Assembly: GCA_020445665.1 (NCBI GenBank)
Contig: JAGRGD010000306.1
Location: 1 to 58,602 of the forward strand
Length of the DNA stretch: 58,602 nucleotides
Origin: Rhodocyclaceae bacterium
GTDB taxonomy: Bacteria > Pseudomonadota > Gammaproteobacteria > Burkholderiales > Rhodocyclaceae
Reading direction: 5' to 3'
A program made the translations under genes and the position numbers. The notes under the pieces are model-generated. The model was not told the DNA's origin and searched no databases. It saw only the letters and a list, made by a program, of their open reading frames with translations. This document shows, one piece after another, positions 36,117-44,909 of the stretch (position 1 is its first letter; each line of letters opens with the position of its first letter).

Positions 36117-36719
36117 ATGCGCTTCCGCGTCCTGATGATCCTGGCCTGCGTGCTACCGCTGCTGAGCGGATGCGGCGACAGCGAGCTGCAGCGATCGGAC
36201 CGGAAGATCCGATCCTGCTGGGTCGACGTGCTGAGCCAGTATCGCCAGCGTGCCGATCTGGTCCCGAAACTCATCCAGCTGGTCGCGATCCACGCGGGCG
36301 ATGGTCACGCGATGGTGGCAGAGTTGAAGGCCTCGCTGGCGCAGGTCAGCGGCCTCCCGCGTGACCCGACATGGCCACCGGAAGAAGCGAGCCTCGCCCA
36401 GGTCGTCGATGCGCAGAGTGCGCTCACCGGTGCCCTATCCCGGATGACGGCCTTCGCCGAGCGCGACCCCGACCTGATGGCGGATGCGAGCTTCCGGGAT
36501 CTGAGGGCCCAGTTGGATGGTAGCGAGGGCCGGGTTGCCGCCGCCCGCAACTGCCTTGTTCACGAGATCGGGCTCTACAATGCGGCCATCGGCACATTTC
36601 CGCACAGTTTTCTGGCAATGATCCTCGACTACCCGCCCCAACCGGCCTTCGTCTTTGACAGCGTGCGCCCGGTGAGCAGCGCCCCGCCCGCAGATTTCGG
36701 TGGCGCGGTCCCGCGCTGA
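36117..36719 (+). CDS. LemA-family lipoprotein
   Basis: A 200-residue LemA protein. MRFRVLMILACVLPLLSGC is a lipoprotein signal with Cys19. The LemA helical domain follows, with WVDVLSQYRQRADLVPKLIQLV as the N-terminal signature and YNAAIGTFPHSFLAMILDY as the typical C-terminal end. LemA proteins are commonly paired with TPM-domain proteins, as here; role probably in envelope stress or protein quality control. ATG 36117 is chosen for the signal peptide. There is 77 nt between it and udg. Confidence 0.88.
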   Translation: MRFRVLMILACVLPLLSGCGDSELQRSDRKIRSCWVDVLSQYRQRADLVPKLIQLVAIHAGDGHAMVAELKASLAQVSGLPRDPTWPPEEASLAQVVDAQSALTGALSRMTAFAERDPDLMADASFRDLRAQLDGSEGRVAAARNCLVHEIGLYNAAIGTFPHSFLAMILDYPPQPAFVFDSVRPVSSAPPADFGGAVPR

Positions 36720-36735
36720 TTGAGCCGGGTACGCG

Positions 36736-37581
36736 ATGATGTTGTGGCGGTGGCTTCTGATCGTTTGGCTGGGTTTCGGCGGGCTGTCGGCTTACGCTCT
36801 CCAGCCGGTTGGCGTCATGAGCTCGCCCGTGGTGGATCGGGCCGCGCTGCTGTCCGACGCAGCCGAGAGCCGCCTGCGAGACACGCTGCGGATGGTGCAG
36901 CGGCGCCATGGCAGTGAGATCGTGGTCCTGACCCTTCCCAGTACAAAACCGGAGTCGTTCGAAGCCTTCTCGCTGCGGGTGGCGAACACCTGGCGGCCAG
37001 GGCGCGCAGGCATCGACGATGGCCTGCTGATCGTCGTCGCCCGTGACGATCGAGCCGCTCGGATCGAAGTGGGGCGCGGGCTTGAGGCGGTGATTACCGA
37101 TGCCGATGCGATGAAGATCATCGATGGCGAGATGACGCCAGCCTTCCGCGAGGGGGACTTTGCGCTCGGCATCGAACGGGCAGTCCAGGCCGTGGCGGCT
37201 CGCCTGTCGGGTGAGCCGTTGCCTGTGGCAGCGCACCGCGCCGACCGTCACTCGGGGAGCGATCTGTTCTTCGCCATGGCGCTGGTCGCCGGCGTCTTCG
37301 GCGGGCGACTCCTTCGCGGGCCGGCGGGCAGGGTGCTCTCGGCCGTGTTGATTGGCCTCGCGGTGGGCATGGGGGCGTGGCGCTGGACCGACTCGGTGGG
37401 CGTCTCCATCCTTGCGGGCCTGGGGGCGGCCGCGCTGGCGCTGACGATCGAGCCTGCGCAGGCAGAGCTGCCCCACCGCGGCCGGCGCTCGCGAACGCCC
37501 GACTGGGATGATGAGCCTGATGCCCACCGCTGGAACGATGGCGGCGACTTCGGGGGTGGGGGCGCGTCGGGTCGATGGTAG
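36736..37581 (+). CDS. TPM-domain (YgcG-type) membrane protein
   Basis: A 281-residue exported, membrane-anchored protein. A signal peptide (residues 1-21) precedes the TPM domain (about 28-150: VVDRAALLSDAAESRLRDTL, VLTLPSTKPESFEAFSLRVANTW, DDGLLIVVARDDRAARIEVGRGLE). Two or three membrane segments follow (about 177-235). The tail is short and Gly-rich, ending FGGGGASGRW, as in YgcG proteins. It lies between the LemA gene (16 nt) and a second TPM gene (7-nt overlap). Confidence 0.88.
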   Translation: MMLWRWLLIVWLGFGGLSAYALQPVGVMSSPVVDRAALLSDAAESRLRDTLRMVQRRHGSEIVVLTLPSTKPESFEAFSLRVANTWRPGRAGIDDGLLIVVARDDRAARIEVGRGLEAVITDADAMKIIDGEMTPAFREGDFALGIERAVQAVAARLSGEPLPVAAHRADRHSGSDLFFAMALVAGVFGGRLLRGPAGRVLSAVLIGLAVGMGAWRWTDSVGVSILAGLGAAALALTIEPAQAELPHRGRRSRTPDWDDEPDAHRWNDGGDFGGGGASGRW

Positions 37582-38078
37582 CCAAATGGAAACGCATCCT
37601 GCGCCATCTTGCGACGCCCGACTGGGTGGCCAGGCGGCACTTTACGTCGTCGGTGCTCGACGCGATCGAGGCTGCGATCGTGGACTCCGAAACACGCCAT
37701 CGCGGCGAGATCCGCTTCGCGATCGAATCGGAGATCGAGCTCACTGCGCTGCTTCAGAACGTCACGCCGCGAGAGCGCGCCGTCGAAGCCTTCGGGCACC
37801 TGGGCGTTTGGGACACCGAGGAGAACAGCGGCGTCCTGCTCTTCGTCCAGCTGGTTGACCGTCGCGTCGAGATCGTCGTCGACCGGGGCATCGCGCGGGT
37901 CACCGAGGAGGGCGTCTGGCGCGACATCTGCGACGAGGTCGAGCAGGCGTATGCCGCGGGAGACTATGAGGGGGGCTCGATCATCGCCGTGACGCGTCTC
38001 GGTGCGATCCTCGAGGCGCATTTCCCGGCGTTTCCACGCAATCCGAACGAACTGCCCGACCGGCCCATGCTGATCTGA
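37575..38078 (+). CDS. Second TPM-domain protein, cytoplasmic or peripheral
   Basis: A 167-residue TPM-phosphatase-fold protein without signal peptide or membrane helix. RHFTSSVLDAIEAAIVDSET, GEIRFAIESE, AVEAFGHLGVWDTEENSGVLLFVQLVDRRVEIVVD parts and YEGGSIIAVTRLGAILEAHFP follow the family pattern. It completes a LemA-TPM-TPM set, probably acting together. It overlaps the preceding gene by 7 nt and converges on lplT with a 19-nt gap. Confidence 0.87.
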   Translation: MVAKWKRILRHLATPDWVARRHFTSSVLDAIEAAIVDSETRHRGEIRFAIESEIELTALLQNVTPRERAVEAFGHLGVWDTEENSGVLLFVQLVDRRVEIVVDRGIARVTEEGVWRDICDEVEQAYAAGDYEGGSIIAVTRLGAILEAHFPAFPRNPNELPDRPMLI

Positions 38079-38097
38079 GGGCTGCGCCCGGGGCGAC

Positions 38098-39345
38098 TCA
38101 GTGCTTGAGGTCGTCGAGCAGGGCGACCGAGTCGAACTGGCGCTGGTTGGCCTCGTGCAGGCGCTTGATGATCAGCATCGTGCCCGCGACGAAGGAGCCG
38201 AACGCGATGATGACGGTGTTCACCGACAGGTCCATCGCGATCAGCAGGGCATAGAGCCCGGTCATCACGAGAATCGACAGGTTCTCGTTGAAGTTCTGCA
38301 CCGCGATCGAGTGGCCTGCGCCCATCAGGATGTGCCCTCGGTGCTGCAGCAGGGCGTTCATCGGCACCACAAAGAAGCCGGCACAGGCGCCGATCAGCAC
38401 CATCAGCACCATCGCGATCGTGACATCGGTGACCACCGTCATGACCATCACGATCACGCCCATTGCGATACCCATAGGGATCACCCGGACGGCCTTCTTC
38501 AGGCTGATGAACTTGGCGGCGAGCACCGCACCGAGCGCAACCCCGATGGCCACGACACCCTGCAGCATGGATGCCTTCGACAGGTCGAAGGCGAGGGCGT
38601 GCTCGGCCCACTTGATCACGATGAACTGGAGGGTCGCCCCGGCGCCCCAGAACAGGGTCGTGACCGCCAGCGAGATCTGCCCGAGCTTGTCGCGCCACAG
38701 CAGCTTCAGGCAATGGTTGAAGTCGTGGAACAGGTAGAGCGGGTTGTTCTTCAGCGGCTTGTGGTCCACCCCGGTGTCCGGGATGTACAGGTTGAAGGCC
38801 GCGGCGATCAGGTAAAGCCCGCCGACCAGCAGGATGCTGAGCTGGAAGTGGGTATCGACGAAGGGGACGAAATCCACCAGCGGTGCGATCCAGTCCGGGC
38901 GAATCAGCACGCCGCCGAGGACCGTGCCGAGGATGATCGCGCCGACCGTGAGCCCCTCGATCCAGCCATTCGCAACGACCAGCAGGCGGTGGGGGAGGTA
39001 TTCGGTGAGGATGCCGTACTTGGCCGGCGAATACGCCGCCGCGCCAAGTCCGACGACCGCGTAGGCGAGCAGGGGGTGCGAGCCGAACAGCATCATCAGG
39101 CAGCCGATGACCTTGATGCCGTTGCTGATCAGCATCACCCGCCATTTGGGCATCGAGTCGGCAAAGGCACCGACGAAGGCTGCCAGCGCAACGTAGGAGA
39201 TCGTGAAGAACAGCTTGAGCAGAGGTTCCTGCTCGGCCGGCGCCTGCATGTCCCGGAGCAACGCGATGGCCGCGATCAGCAGCGCGTTGTCGGCCAGCGC
39301 AGAAAAGAACTGCGCCGCCATGATGATGTAGAAACCGAGCGGCAT
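38098..39345 (-). CDS. lplT: Lysophospholipid transporter LplT
   Basis: A 415-residue major-facilitator protein with about 12 helices. LplT flips lysophospholipids across the inner membrane for re-acylation by Aas. FYIIMAAQFFSALADNALLIAAIALL at the N-terminus, AAYSPAKYGILTEYLP, NGWIEGLTVGAIILG and FFVVPMNALLQHRG are characteristic. No acyltransferase domain is fused. ATG 39345 begins the first helix; the frame to 39435 is non-conserved. Confidence 0.94.
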   Translation of the reverse strand: MPLGFYIIMAAQFFSALADNALLIAAIALLRDMQAPAEQEPLLKLFFTISYVALAAFVGAFADSMPKWRVMLISNGIKVIGCLMMLFGSHPLLAYAVVGLGAAAYSPAKYGILTEYLPHRLLVVANGWIEGLTVGAIILGTVLGGVLIRPDWIAPLVDFVPFVDTHFQLSILLVGGLYLIAAAFNLYIPDTGVDHKPLKNNPLYLFHDFNHCLKLLWRDKLGQISLAVTTLFWGAGATLQFIVIKWAEHALAFDLSKASMLQGVVAIGVALGAVLAAKFISLKKAVRVIPMGIAMGVIVMVMTVVTDVTIAMVLMVLIGACAGFFVVPMNALLQHRGHILMGAGHSIAVQNFNENLSILVMTGLYALLIAMDLSVNTVIIAFGSFVAGTMLIIKRLHEANQRQFDSVALLDDLKH

Positions 39346-39573
39346 CGGATCGGCGCGGCCTGTAGGCGAGGCGGAGCGCGGTTTATAACACGAACCGGTT
39401 TCGGGGCGCGGATGCAACCGCCTGGCTTGTGGCAAGTCCGCCTGAAAAGTTGGCGCAGATGTGATGCAATTGGCCCATAAACAGAACTAATGACTTTTTG
39501 CGCGGCGGCTGGTGCCCCTGGCTGGACAGGAGGCCCGGGCCTGCCACCCTGCCCGAACCACGGAGAATCCCCG

Positions 39574-40509
39574 ATGGCCGACCGAAGGCTCCAGGTGTTC
39601 CGCGCAGTCGCGCGGCACGGCTCGTTCACCCGCGCCGCCGAGCACCTGCACATGACGCAGCCGGCCGTGACCTTCCAGATCAAGCAGCTCGAGGACCAGC
39701 TCAACACCATGCTCGTCGAGCGGGGCCATGCCGGGGTTACTCTGACCCCGGCCGGCGAGATCGTCATGGCCTACGCCGAGCGCATCCTCGAACTGAACGA
39801 CGAGATGGGCACGCGCATCTCCGAACTCACCGACGACCTGACGGGCACGCTCAACATCGGCACCAGCACCACCATCGCGGCCTACTGGCTACCCCACCTG
39901 CTGGAAGGGTTCAAACGGGCCAACCCCCGCGTGGTGCCCCGGGTGATGGTGGGGAACTCGGCCTACATCGAGGGCCGGGTGGCGCGGCGTGAGCTCGACC
40001 TGGGCCTGATCGAGATCGTCACCGAAGACCCCTCCCTCGAGCGTCGCTCCGCCGGGCAGGACGAGCTGATGGTGGTCTGCTCGCCACGCCACCCCCTGGC
40101 CGGGCACGAACGGCTCAGCGCGGAGGAACTGGTAGCCCACGACTTCATCACGCGCGAGCCCGGCAATGCGATCCGCGAGCTGGCCGACGATTTCTTCGAA
40201 GCGGCGGGCATCCCGCCCGCCAGCCTGCGGGTCTGTGGCGAGATCGGCAGCCTGGCCGCGGTCAAGCACCTGGTGCGGGCCGGCTGCGGCTTCGGCATCG
40301 CGTCGCGGGCAGCGCTGCGGCGCGATGTGGGGGAGGGCGCGCTGGTCGCGATTCCGCTTGAACCGACGCTCTACACACCCCTCGAGGTCATCTTTCCGCG
40401 CGACCGATTCCGGTCGCGGCTGATCACCACCTTTGCGGACTACGCTTCCGCTGAAATTGCCCGGCTGTCCCGGGAACGGGCGGCCAAGGAGCTGGTTCGT
40501 GGCACGTAA
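39574..40509 (+). CDS. LysR-family transcriptional regulator
   Basis: A 311-residue LysR regulator. The winged HTH (LQVFRAVARHGSFTRAAEHLHMTQPAVTFQIKQLEDQL parts, residues 5-45) is canonical. The effector domain follows with GTLNIGTSTTIAAYWLPHLL and GNSAYIEGRVARRELDLGLIE, resembling the CysB/CbbR-like group. Effector and targets are not evident. It overlaps radA by 11 nt, so the pair is co-transcribed; divergent lplT is 228 nt away and may be a target. ATG 39574 has GGAG upstream. Confidence 0.93.
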   Translation: MADRRLQVFRAVARHGSFTRAAEHLHMTQPAVTFQIKQLEDQLNTMLVERGHAGVTLTPAGEIVMAYAERILELNDEMGTRISELTDDLTGTLNIGTSTTIAAYWLPHLLEGFKRANPRVVPRVMVGNSAYIEGRVARRELDLGLIEIVTEDPSLERRSAGQDELMVVCSPRHPLAGHERLSAEELVAHDFITREPGNAIRELADDFFEAAGIPPASLRVCGEIGSLAAVKHLVRAGCGFGIASRAALRRDVGEGALVAIPLEPTLYTPLEVIFPRDRFRSRLITTFADYASAEIARLSRERAAKELVRGT

Positions 40510-41875
40510 CAAGAGTGTCTTCGTCTGCAGTGACTGTGGTGGCCAGGTGCCGCGCTGGCAGGGGCAGTGTCCCCACTGTCAGGCCTGGAATACGCTCGCC
40601 GAGCAGGCAGCCGAACTGGCAGCGCCCCCGGCGGCTCACCGCTACGCGCCATTCTCGGGAGCGACAGGTGGCCTCCAGGCGCTGGCCACGATCCGTCCTC
40701 GAGAAACCGAGCGGATGGCGACCGGAATCGACGAGTTCGACCGGGTGCTGGGGGGCGGCCTGGTGCCCGGTGGCGTGGTTCTGATCGGCGGCGATCCCGG
40801 CATCGGCAAGTCGACGCTGCTGTTGCAGGCCCTGACACTGATGGTGCGCGACCAGCGGGCGCTCTACGTCAGCGGCGAGGAGAGCGCCGAGCAGATCGCC
40901 CTGCGCGCCCAGCGTCTGCAACTCGCACCGGGCGAGCTGCAGCTGCTGCCGGAGATCAGCCTCGAGCGCATCCTCGCCAGCCTGCGTGAGCACCGTCCGC
41001 AGCTCGTCGTGATCGACTCGATCCAGACCCTCTATTCCGATTCGCTCACCTCGGCGCCCGGTTCGGTTGGGCAGGTTCGGGAGTGCGCGGCCCAGCTCAC
41101 GCGCTTCGCCAAGCAAAGCGGTGCGAGCCTGATCCTGGTCGGCCACGTCACCAAGGACGGCGCCCTGGCCGGCCCGCGGGTGCTGGAGCACATCGTCGAT
41201 ACCGTGCTGTATTTCGAGGGCGACACCCACTCCGCCTACCGCCTTGTGCGGGCCATCAAGAACCGCTTCGGTGCGGTCAATGAACTGGGCGTGTTCGGCA
41301 TGACCGACCGCGGCCTGAAAGGGGTCAGCAATCCGTCCGCGCTGTTCCTGTCGCGCCACGAGGCCGAGGTCGCGGGGGCCTGCATCCTGGTCACCCAGGA
41401 GGGCACGCGGCCGCTGCTGGTGGAGGTGCAGGCATTGGTCGATGCCGCCCACAGCCCCAGCCCCCGGCGCCTGTCGGTGGGGCTCGACCAGAACCGGCTG
41501 GCGATGCTGCTGGCCGTGCTGCACCGGCATGCGGGCATCGTCTGTTCGGACCAGGACGTGTTCGTGAATGCGGTCGGTGGGGTGCGCATCAACGAGCCGG
41601 CGGCAGACCTCGCGGTGCTGCTCGCGATCGTCTCCTCGCTGCGGGATCGCCCCCTGCCGGCCGGGCTCGCCGTCTTCGGCGAGATTGGCCTCGCCGGCGA
41701 GATACGTCCGGCACCGCGGGGACAGGAGCGCCTGCGCGAGGCGCGCAAGCTCGGCTTCACGCGGGCCCTGATTCCCCGCGCCAACGCGCCCAAACAGGCG
41801 ATCGAGGGGCTCGAGGTGATCGCCGTGGATCGCCTCGATCAGGCCCTCGAGGTGCTGCGCGACCTGGACGCATGA
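40499..41875 (+). CDS. radA: DNA repair protein RadA
   Basis: RadA processes recombination intermediates and drives branch migration as a hexameric helicase. The 458-residue protein has the C4 zinc finger CSDCGGQVPRWQGQCPHC at 9-26, Walker A GGDPGIGKSTLL near 98-109, the RadA-specific KNRFG motif (IKNRFGAVNELGVF) and a Lon-like C-terminal domain (RRLSVGLDQNRLAMLLAVL, GEIGLAGEIRP). The start is GTG 40499, inside the end of the LysR gene. Confidence 0.96.
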   Translation: MARNKSVFVCSDCGGQVPRWQGQCPHCQAWNTLAEQAAELAAPPAAHRYAPFSGATGGLQALATIRPRETERMATGIDEFDRVLGGGLVPGGVVLIGGDPGIGKSTLLLQALTLMVRDQRALYVSGEESAEQIALRAQRLQLAPGELQLLPEISLERILASLREHRPQLVVIDSIQTLYSDSLTSAPGSVGQVRECAAQLTRFAKQSGASLILVGHVTKDGALAGPRVLEHIVDTVLYFEGDTHSAYRLVRAIKNRFGAVNELGVFGMTDRGLKGVSNPSALFLSRHEAEVAGACILVTQEGTRPLLVEVQALVDAAHSPSPRRLSVGLDQNRLAMLLAVLHRHAGIVCSDQDVFVNAVGGVRINEPAADLAVLLAIVSSLRDRPLPAGLAVFGEIGLAGEIRPAPRGQERLREARKLGFTRALIPRANAPKQAIEGLEVIAVDRLDQALEVLRDLDA

Positions 41876-41947
41876 ACTCGCGTAGCGGCAGAGGCCGCAA
41901 ACCCTAATGACGCGGCAAGCAAACAGGTAACGATTGCGGGCAGGGCG

Positions 41948-41969
41948 CCCTCCCCATTGACGGGGAGGG
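41948..41969. terminator. GC-rich hairpin between convergent radA and prs
   Basis: CCCTCCCC (41948-41955) pairs perfectly with GGGGAGGG (41962-41969) across a 6-nt loop in the 146-nt convergent gap. Neither strand has a T-tract, so it is a weak terminator candidate or an mRNA-stabilising hairpin. Confidence 0.45.
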
Positions 41970-42021
41970 AGAGAGTGGACCGCGCAGTGCCAGAACTGGA
42001 ATCGCCGAATTGACTGCAGCG

Positions 42022-42972
42022 TTACGAGTTGAACAGGGCGCCGACGCTGGCGCCGCTGTGGATGCGCTCGATCGCCGCGGCGAACAGCGGCGCGACCGAG
42101 AGCACGCGGAGCTGGGGCAGGCCCGCCTGCTTCGCCGCGGGCACCGCCACGGTGTTGGTCGTGATGATCGAGTCGAGGCCGGAGGCGGCCAGCTTCTCGA
42201 CCGCCGGGCCGCACAGCACCGGATGCACCGCGCCGGCGATCACGCTGCGTGCCCCGGCCTCGCGCAGGGTCTTCACCGTCGCAACGAGGGTTCCGCCGGT
42301 GGCGATCTCGTCCTCGAAGATCACCGCATCCCGGCCCGCCACGTCGCCGACGACATGCCCCTGGCGCACCTGGGTGTCGCTGACGCGCCGCTTGTCGATG
42401 ATCGCCATCGGGATCTCGAGCTTCTCGGCAAAACGCCCGGCCCGTTTCGCGCCGCCGGCGTCGGTGGCCACGGCGACCATCCGCGACAGGTCATGGTTGG
42501 TGCGGAAGTACTCGGCCAGGGTCGGAATCGCGGTCAGGTGATCGACCGGCATGCTGAAGAAGCCGTGCACCTGGTCAGCGTGCAGATCCATGGTCAGGAC
42601 CCGGTCGGCGCCCGCCGTGCGCAGCAGGTCGGCCATCAGCCGTCCGGCGATCGAGATCCGCGGTGCGTCCTTCTTGTCTGAGCGGGCATACGAGTAGTAC
42701 GGAATCACGGCGGTGACGCGACCGGCCGAAGCGCTGCGCATCGCGTCGAGGGTGATCAGCAGCTCCATGATGGTGTCGCTGACCGGCTCGGTGAAGGACT
42801 GCACCACGAAGACGTCGCGCTCGCGCACGTTCTCCTCGACCTGGACGAACAGGTTGTCGTTGGAGAATCGGGCGATGCGCAGCGGGCTCGGCGCAACGCC
42901 GAGGTGGTCGCAGATCTCGCCTGCCAGGCGCGGATTGGAGTTGCAGGAGAAGATCTTCAGTTCGTTGTGCAT
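42022..42972 (-). CDS. Ribose-phosphate diphosphokinase, divergent paralogue
   Basis: A 316-residue Prs-family protein; the family makes PRPP from ribose 5-phosphate and ATP. IPYYSYARSDKK, TMDLHADQVHGFFSMPVDHL and AIIDKRR (catalytic loop) are conserved. The PRPP loop, usually DDMIDTGGT, reads EDEIATGGT, and PDxGG is TDAGG, so acidic residues are replaced. It is therefore probably a second paralogue beside a housekeeping prs elsewhere. It is divergent from the NMO-family gene across a 408-nt gap. Confidence 0.88.
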   Translation of the reverse strand: MHNELKIFSCNSNPRLAGEICDHLGVAPSPLRIARFSNDNLFVQVEENVRERDVFVVQSFTEPVSDTIMELLITLDAMRSASAGRVTAVIPYYSYARSDKKDAPRISIAGRLMADLLRTAGADRVLTMDLHADQVHGFFSMPVDHLTAIPTLAEYFRTNHDLSRMVAVATDAGGAKRAGRFAEKLEIPMAIIDKRRVSDTQVRQGHVVGDVAGRDAVIFEDEIATGGTLVATVKTLREAGARSVIAGAVHPVLCGPAVEKLAASGLDSIITTNTVAVPAAKQAGLPQLRVLSVAPLFAAAIERIHSGASVGALFNS

Positions 42973-43380
42973 GACGTCGGTTGCTGTCGGTTCGGGGAGG
43001 GGGGCCGGCAGGGCGCGCCTGCGTCGCAGGGCCGAATTCTAGCCCGGAAATCTGCCGCGGCCGGCACCGATCCCGGAGCGCGGTGCTAAACCGCACACGG
43101 TCGGTGCTGGCGCTGGCCAACCCACGGGGGCGCCGCCGCCATGGCGGCCGGGGGCGACGGTGGGCCGATGAAATGCATGGATCCGGCGCCTTGGACAAAT
43201 CATTACAGTCCGGCCATTGGCTGTACAATGACGGGCTTTTCATCGGTCGCGCCGCCGACGATCTGCGGGAGGGTGGATCCGGACGGCACAGATGGCGCAG
43301 TCGATGACTCACCGGCAGCCTGGCAGGTCGCCGACATAACATTCGGACCGGGGCAGGGGCCGACGGTCGAAGGACAACCT
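42973..43380. other. Divergent intergenic region, no gene recognised
   Basis: The 408 nt between the prs-like gene and the NMO-family gene hold no convincing ORF. They should contain both promoters. A -10-like TACAAT lies at 43224-43229 on the plus strand, with a weak -35 candidate TTACAG at 43203-43208 (15-nt spacing). That would give a 5' leader of about 145 nt for the NMO-family gene, in which I see no known riboswitch. Confidence 0.35.
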
Positions 43381-44631
43381 ATGAAGTGCGTTGATGATTT
43401 CCGTCTGACCCTTGGTGACAAGGAAGTCGTGCCCATCATGATCGGAGGCATGGGCGTGGATATTTCCACGTCCGACCTGGCCCTCGAAGCGGCGCGACTG
43501 GGCGGCGTCGGCCACATCTCGGACGCGATGATCAAGACCGTCGCGGACCGCCGTTACAAGACCAAGTACGTCCGCGAGAAGCTCAAGCGCTACAAGTTCA
43601 ACGTGGCGAACTCCGACAAGTCGGTGGTGCAGTTCGACATGGGCGAGATCGCCGAGGCGACGCGCCTGCACGTCGAGGGCACGATGTCGCGCAAGACCGG
43701 CGACGGCCTGGTGTTCATCAACTGCATGGAAAAGCTGACGATGAACGCCCCCAAGGAGACGCTGCGGGTGCGCCTGCGCTCGGCGCTCGACGCCGGCATC
43801 GACGGCGTCACCCTGGCAGCCGGCCTGCACCTGGGCTCCTTCGCCCTGATCGAGGACCATCCCCGTTTCCGCGACGTCAAGCTGGGCATCATCGTGTCGT
43901 CGCTGAGGGCGCTGCAGCTGTTCCTGAAGAAGAGCGCCCGCACCAATCGCCTGCCGGACTACGTGGTGGTCGAGGGACCCCTCGCGGGCGGGCACCTGGG
44001 CTTCGGCATGGACTGGTCCGAGTACGACCTCGCGACGATCGTCACCGAGATCCAGCAGTGGATGAAGGAAAACGACGTCAATATTCCGCTGATCCCGGCC
44101 GGCGGCATTTTCACCGGCACCGACGCGGTCAACTTCCTCGAGACCGGCTGCGCTGCCGTCCAGGTTGCCACCCGCTTCACGGTATCGAACGAGTGCGGCC
44201 TGCCCGACGACGTCAAGCAGCACTACTTCAAGGCCAGCGAGGAGGAGATCGAGGTCAACCAGATCTCGCCGACCGGCTATCCGATGCGGATGCTCAAGAG
44301 CAGCCCCGCAATCGGCTCGGGCATCCGGCCGAACTGCGAAGCCTATGGCTACCTCCTCGACAGCAAGGGCAGCTGCCAGTACATCGACGCCTACAACAAG
44401 GCGGTGGCCGCACAGCCCGAGGCGCGGCGCGTCTCGGTGATGGAAAAGACCTGTCTGTGCACCCACATGCGCAACTTCGACTGCTGGACCTGCGGCCACT
44501 ACACCTATCGCCTCAAGGACACCAGCCACAAGGGCGAGGACGGCAACTACGCGTTGCTGAGCGCAGAGCACATCTTCCGCGACTATCAGTTCAGCAAGGA
44601 AGGCCGGATCCTGCTGCCCGACGCAGCCTGA
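43381..44631 (+). CDS. Nitronate-monooxygenase-family FMN enzyme with C-terminal Cys cluster
   Basis: A 416-residue TIM-barrel flavoprotein of the NMO/2-nitropropane dioxygenase family. IMIGGMGVDISTSDLALEAARLGGVGHIS is the N-terminal FMN-binding start; VVVEGPLAGGHLGF, IPAGGIFTGTDAVNFLETGCAAVQVATRF and MRMLKSSPAIGSG are the typical later motifs. The last 80 residues carry TCLCTHMRNFDCWTCGHY, a CxC-x7-CxxC cluster unusual for NMO enzymes and suggestive of zinc or Fe-S binding. The actual substrate is unknown. ATG 43381 begins the conserved part; the upstream frame is non-conserved. Confidence 0.85.
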   Translation: MKCVDDFRLTLGDKEVVPIMIGGMGVDISTSDLALEAARLGGVGHISDAMIKTVADRRYKTKYVREKLKRYKFNVANSDKSVVQFDMGEIAEATRLHVEGTMSRKTGDGLVFINCMEKLTMNAPKETLRVRLRSALDAGIDGVTLAAGLHLGSFALIEDHPRFRDVKLGIIVSSLRALQLFLKKSARTNRLPDYVVVEGPLAGGHLGFGMDWSEYDLATIVTEIQQWMKENDVNIPLIPAGGIFTGTDAVNFLETGCAAVQVATRFTVSNECGLPDDVKQHYFKASEEEIEVNQISPTGYPMRMLKSSPAIGSGIRPNCEAYGYLLDSKGSCQYIDAYNKAVAAQPEARRVSVMEKTCLCTHMRNFDCWTCGHYTYRLKDTSHKGEDGNYALLSAEHIFRDYQFSKEGRILLPDAA

Positions 44632-44909
44632 GGCCGTCTCCGGCGAGGTGCCGGTGTTCGTCATGGGCTGGCCTGCCGCAGCGCCGGGGGGCAGCCAGCG
44701 GTTGAGCGTGCCGAGCCGATAGCGCACGCCACCCGGTTCGTGGTGCCGGGTGCCCCGCCCGCCGCGCTGCCATCCGGGCAACTGCCAAGCCCGGACTGGG
44801 CGCAGCCTTGTGTCAGACCGTTACGCGTCAGGTAGACTGTCCCGGTCCCAACGACCGCCATGACGATCGGTTCCGTCCACCGGAATCCGTCTTGGCCACG
44901 ATCACGACG

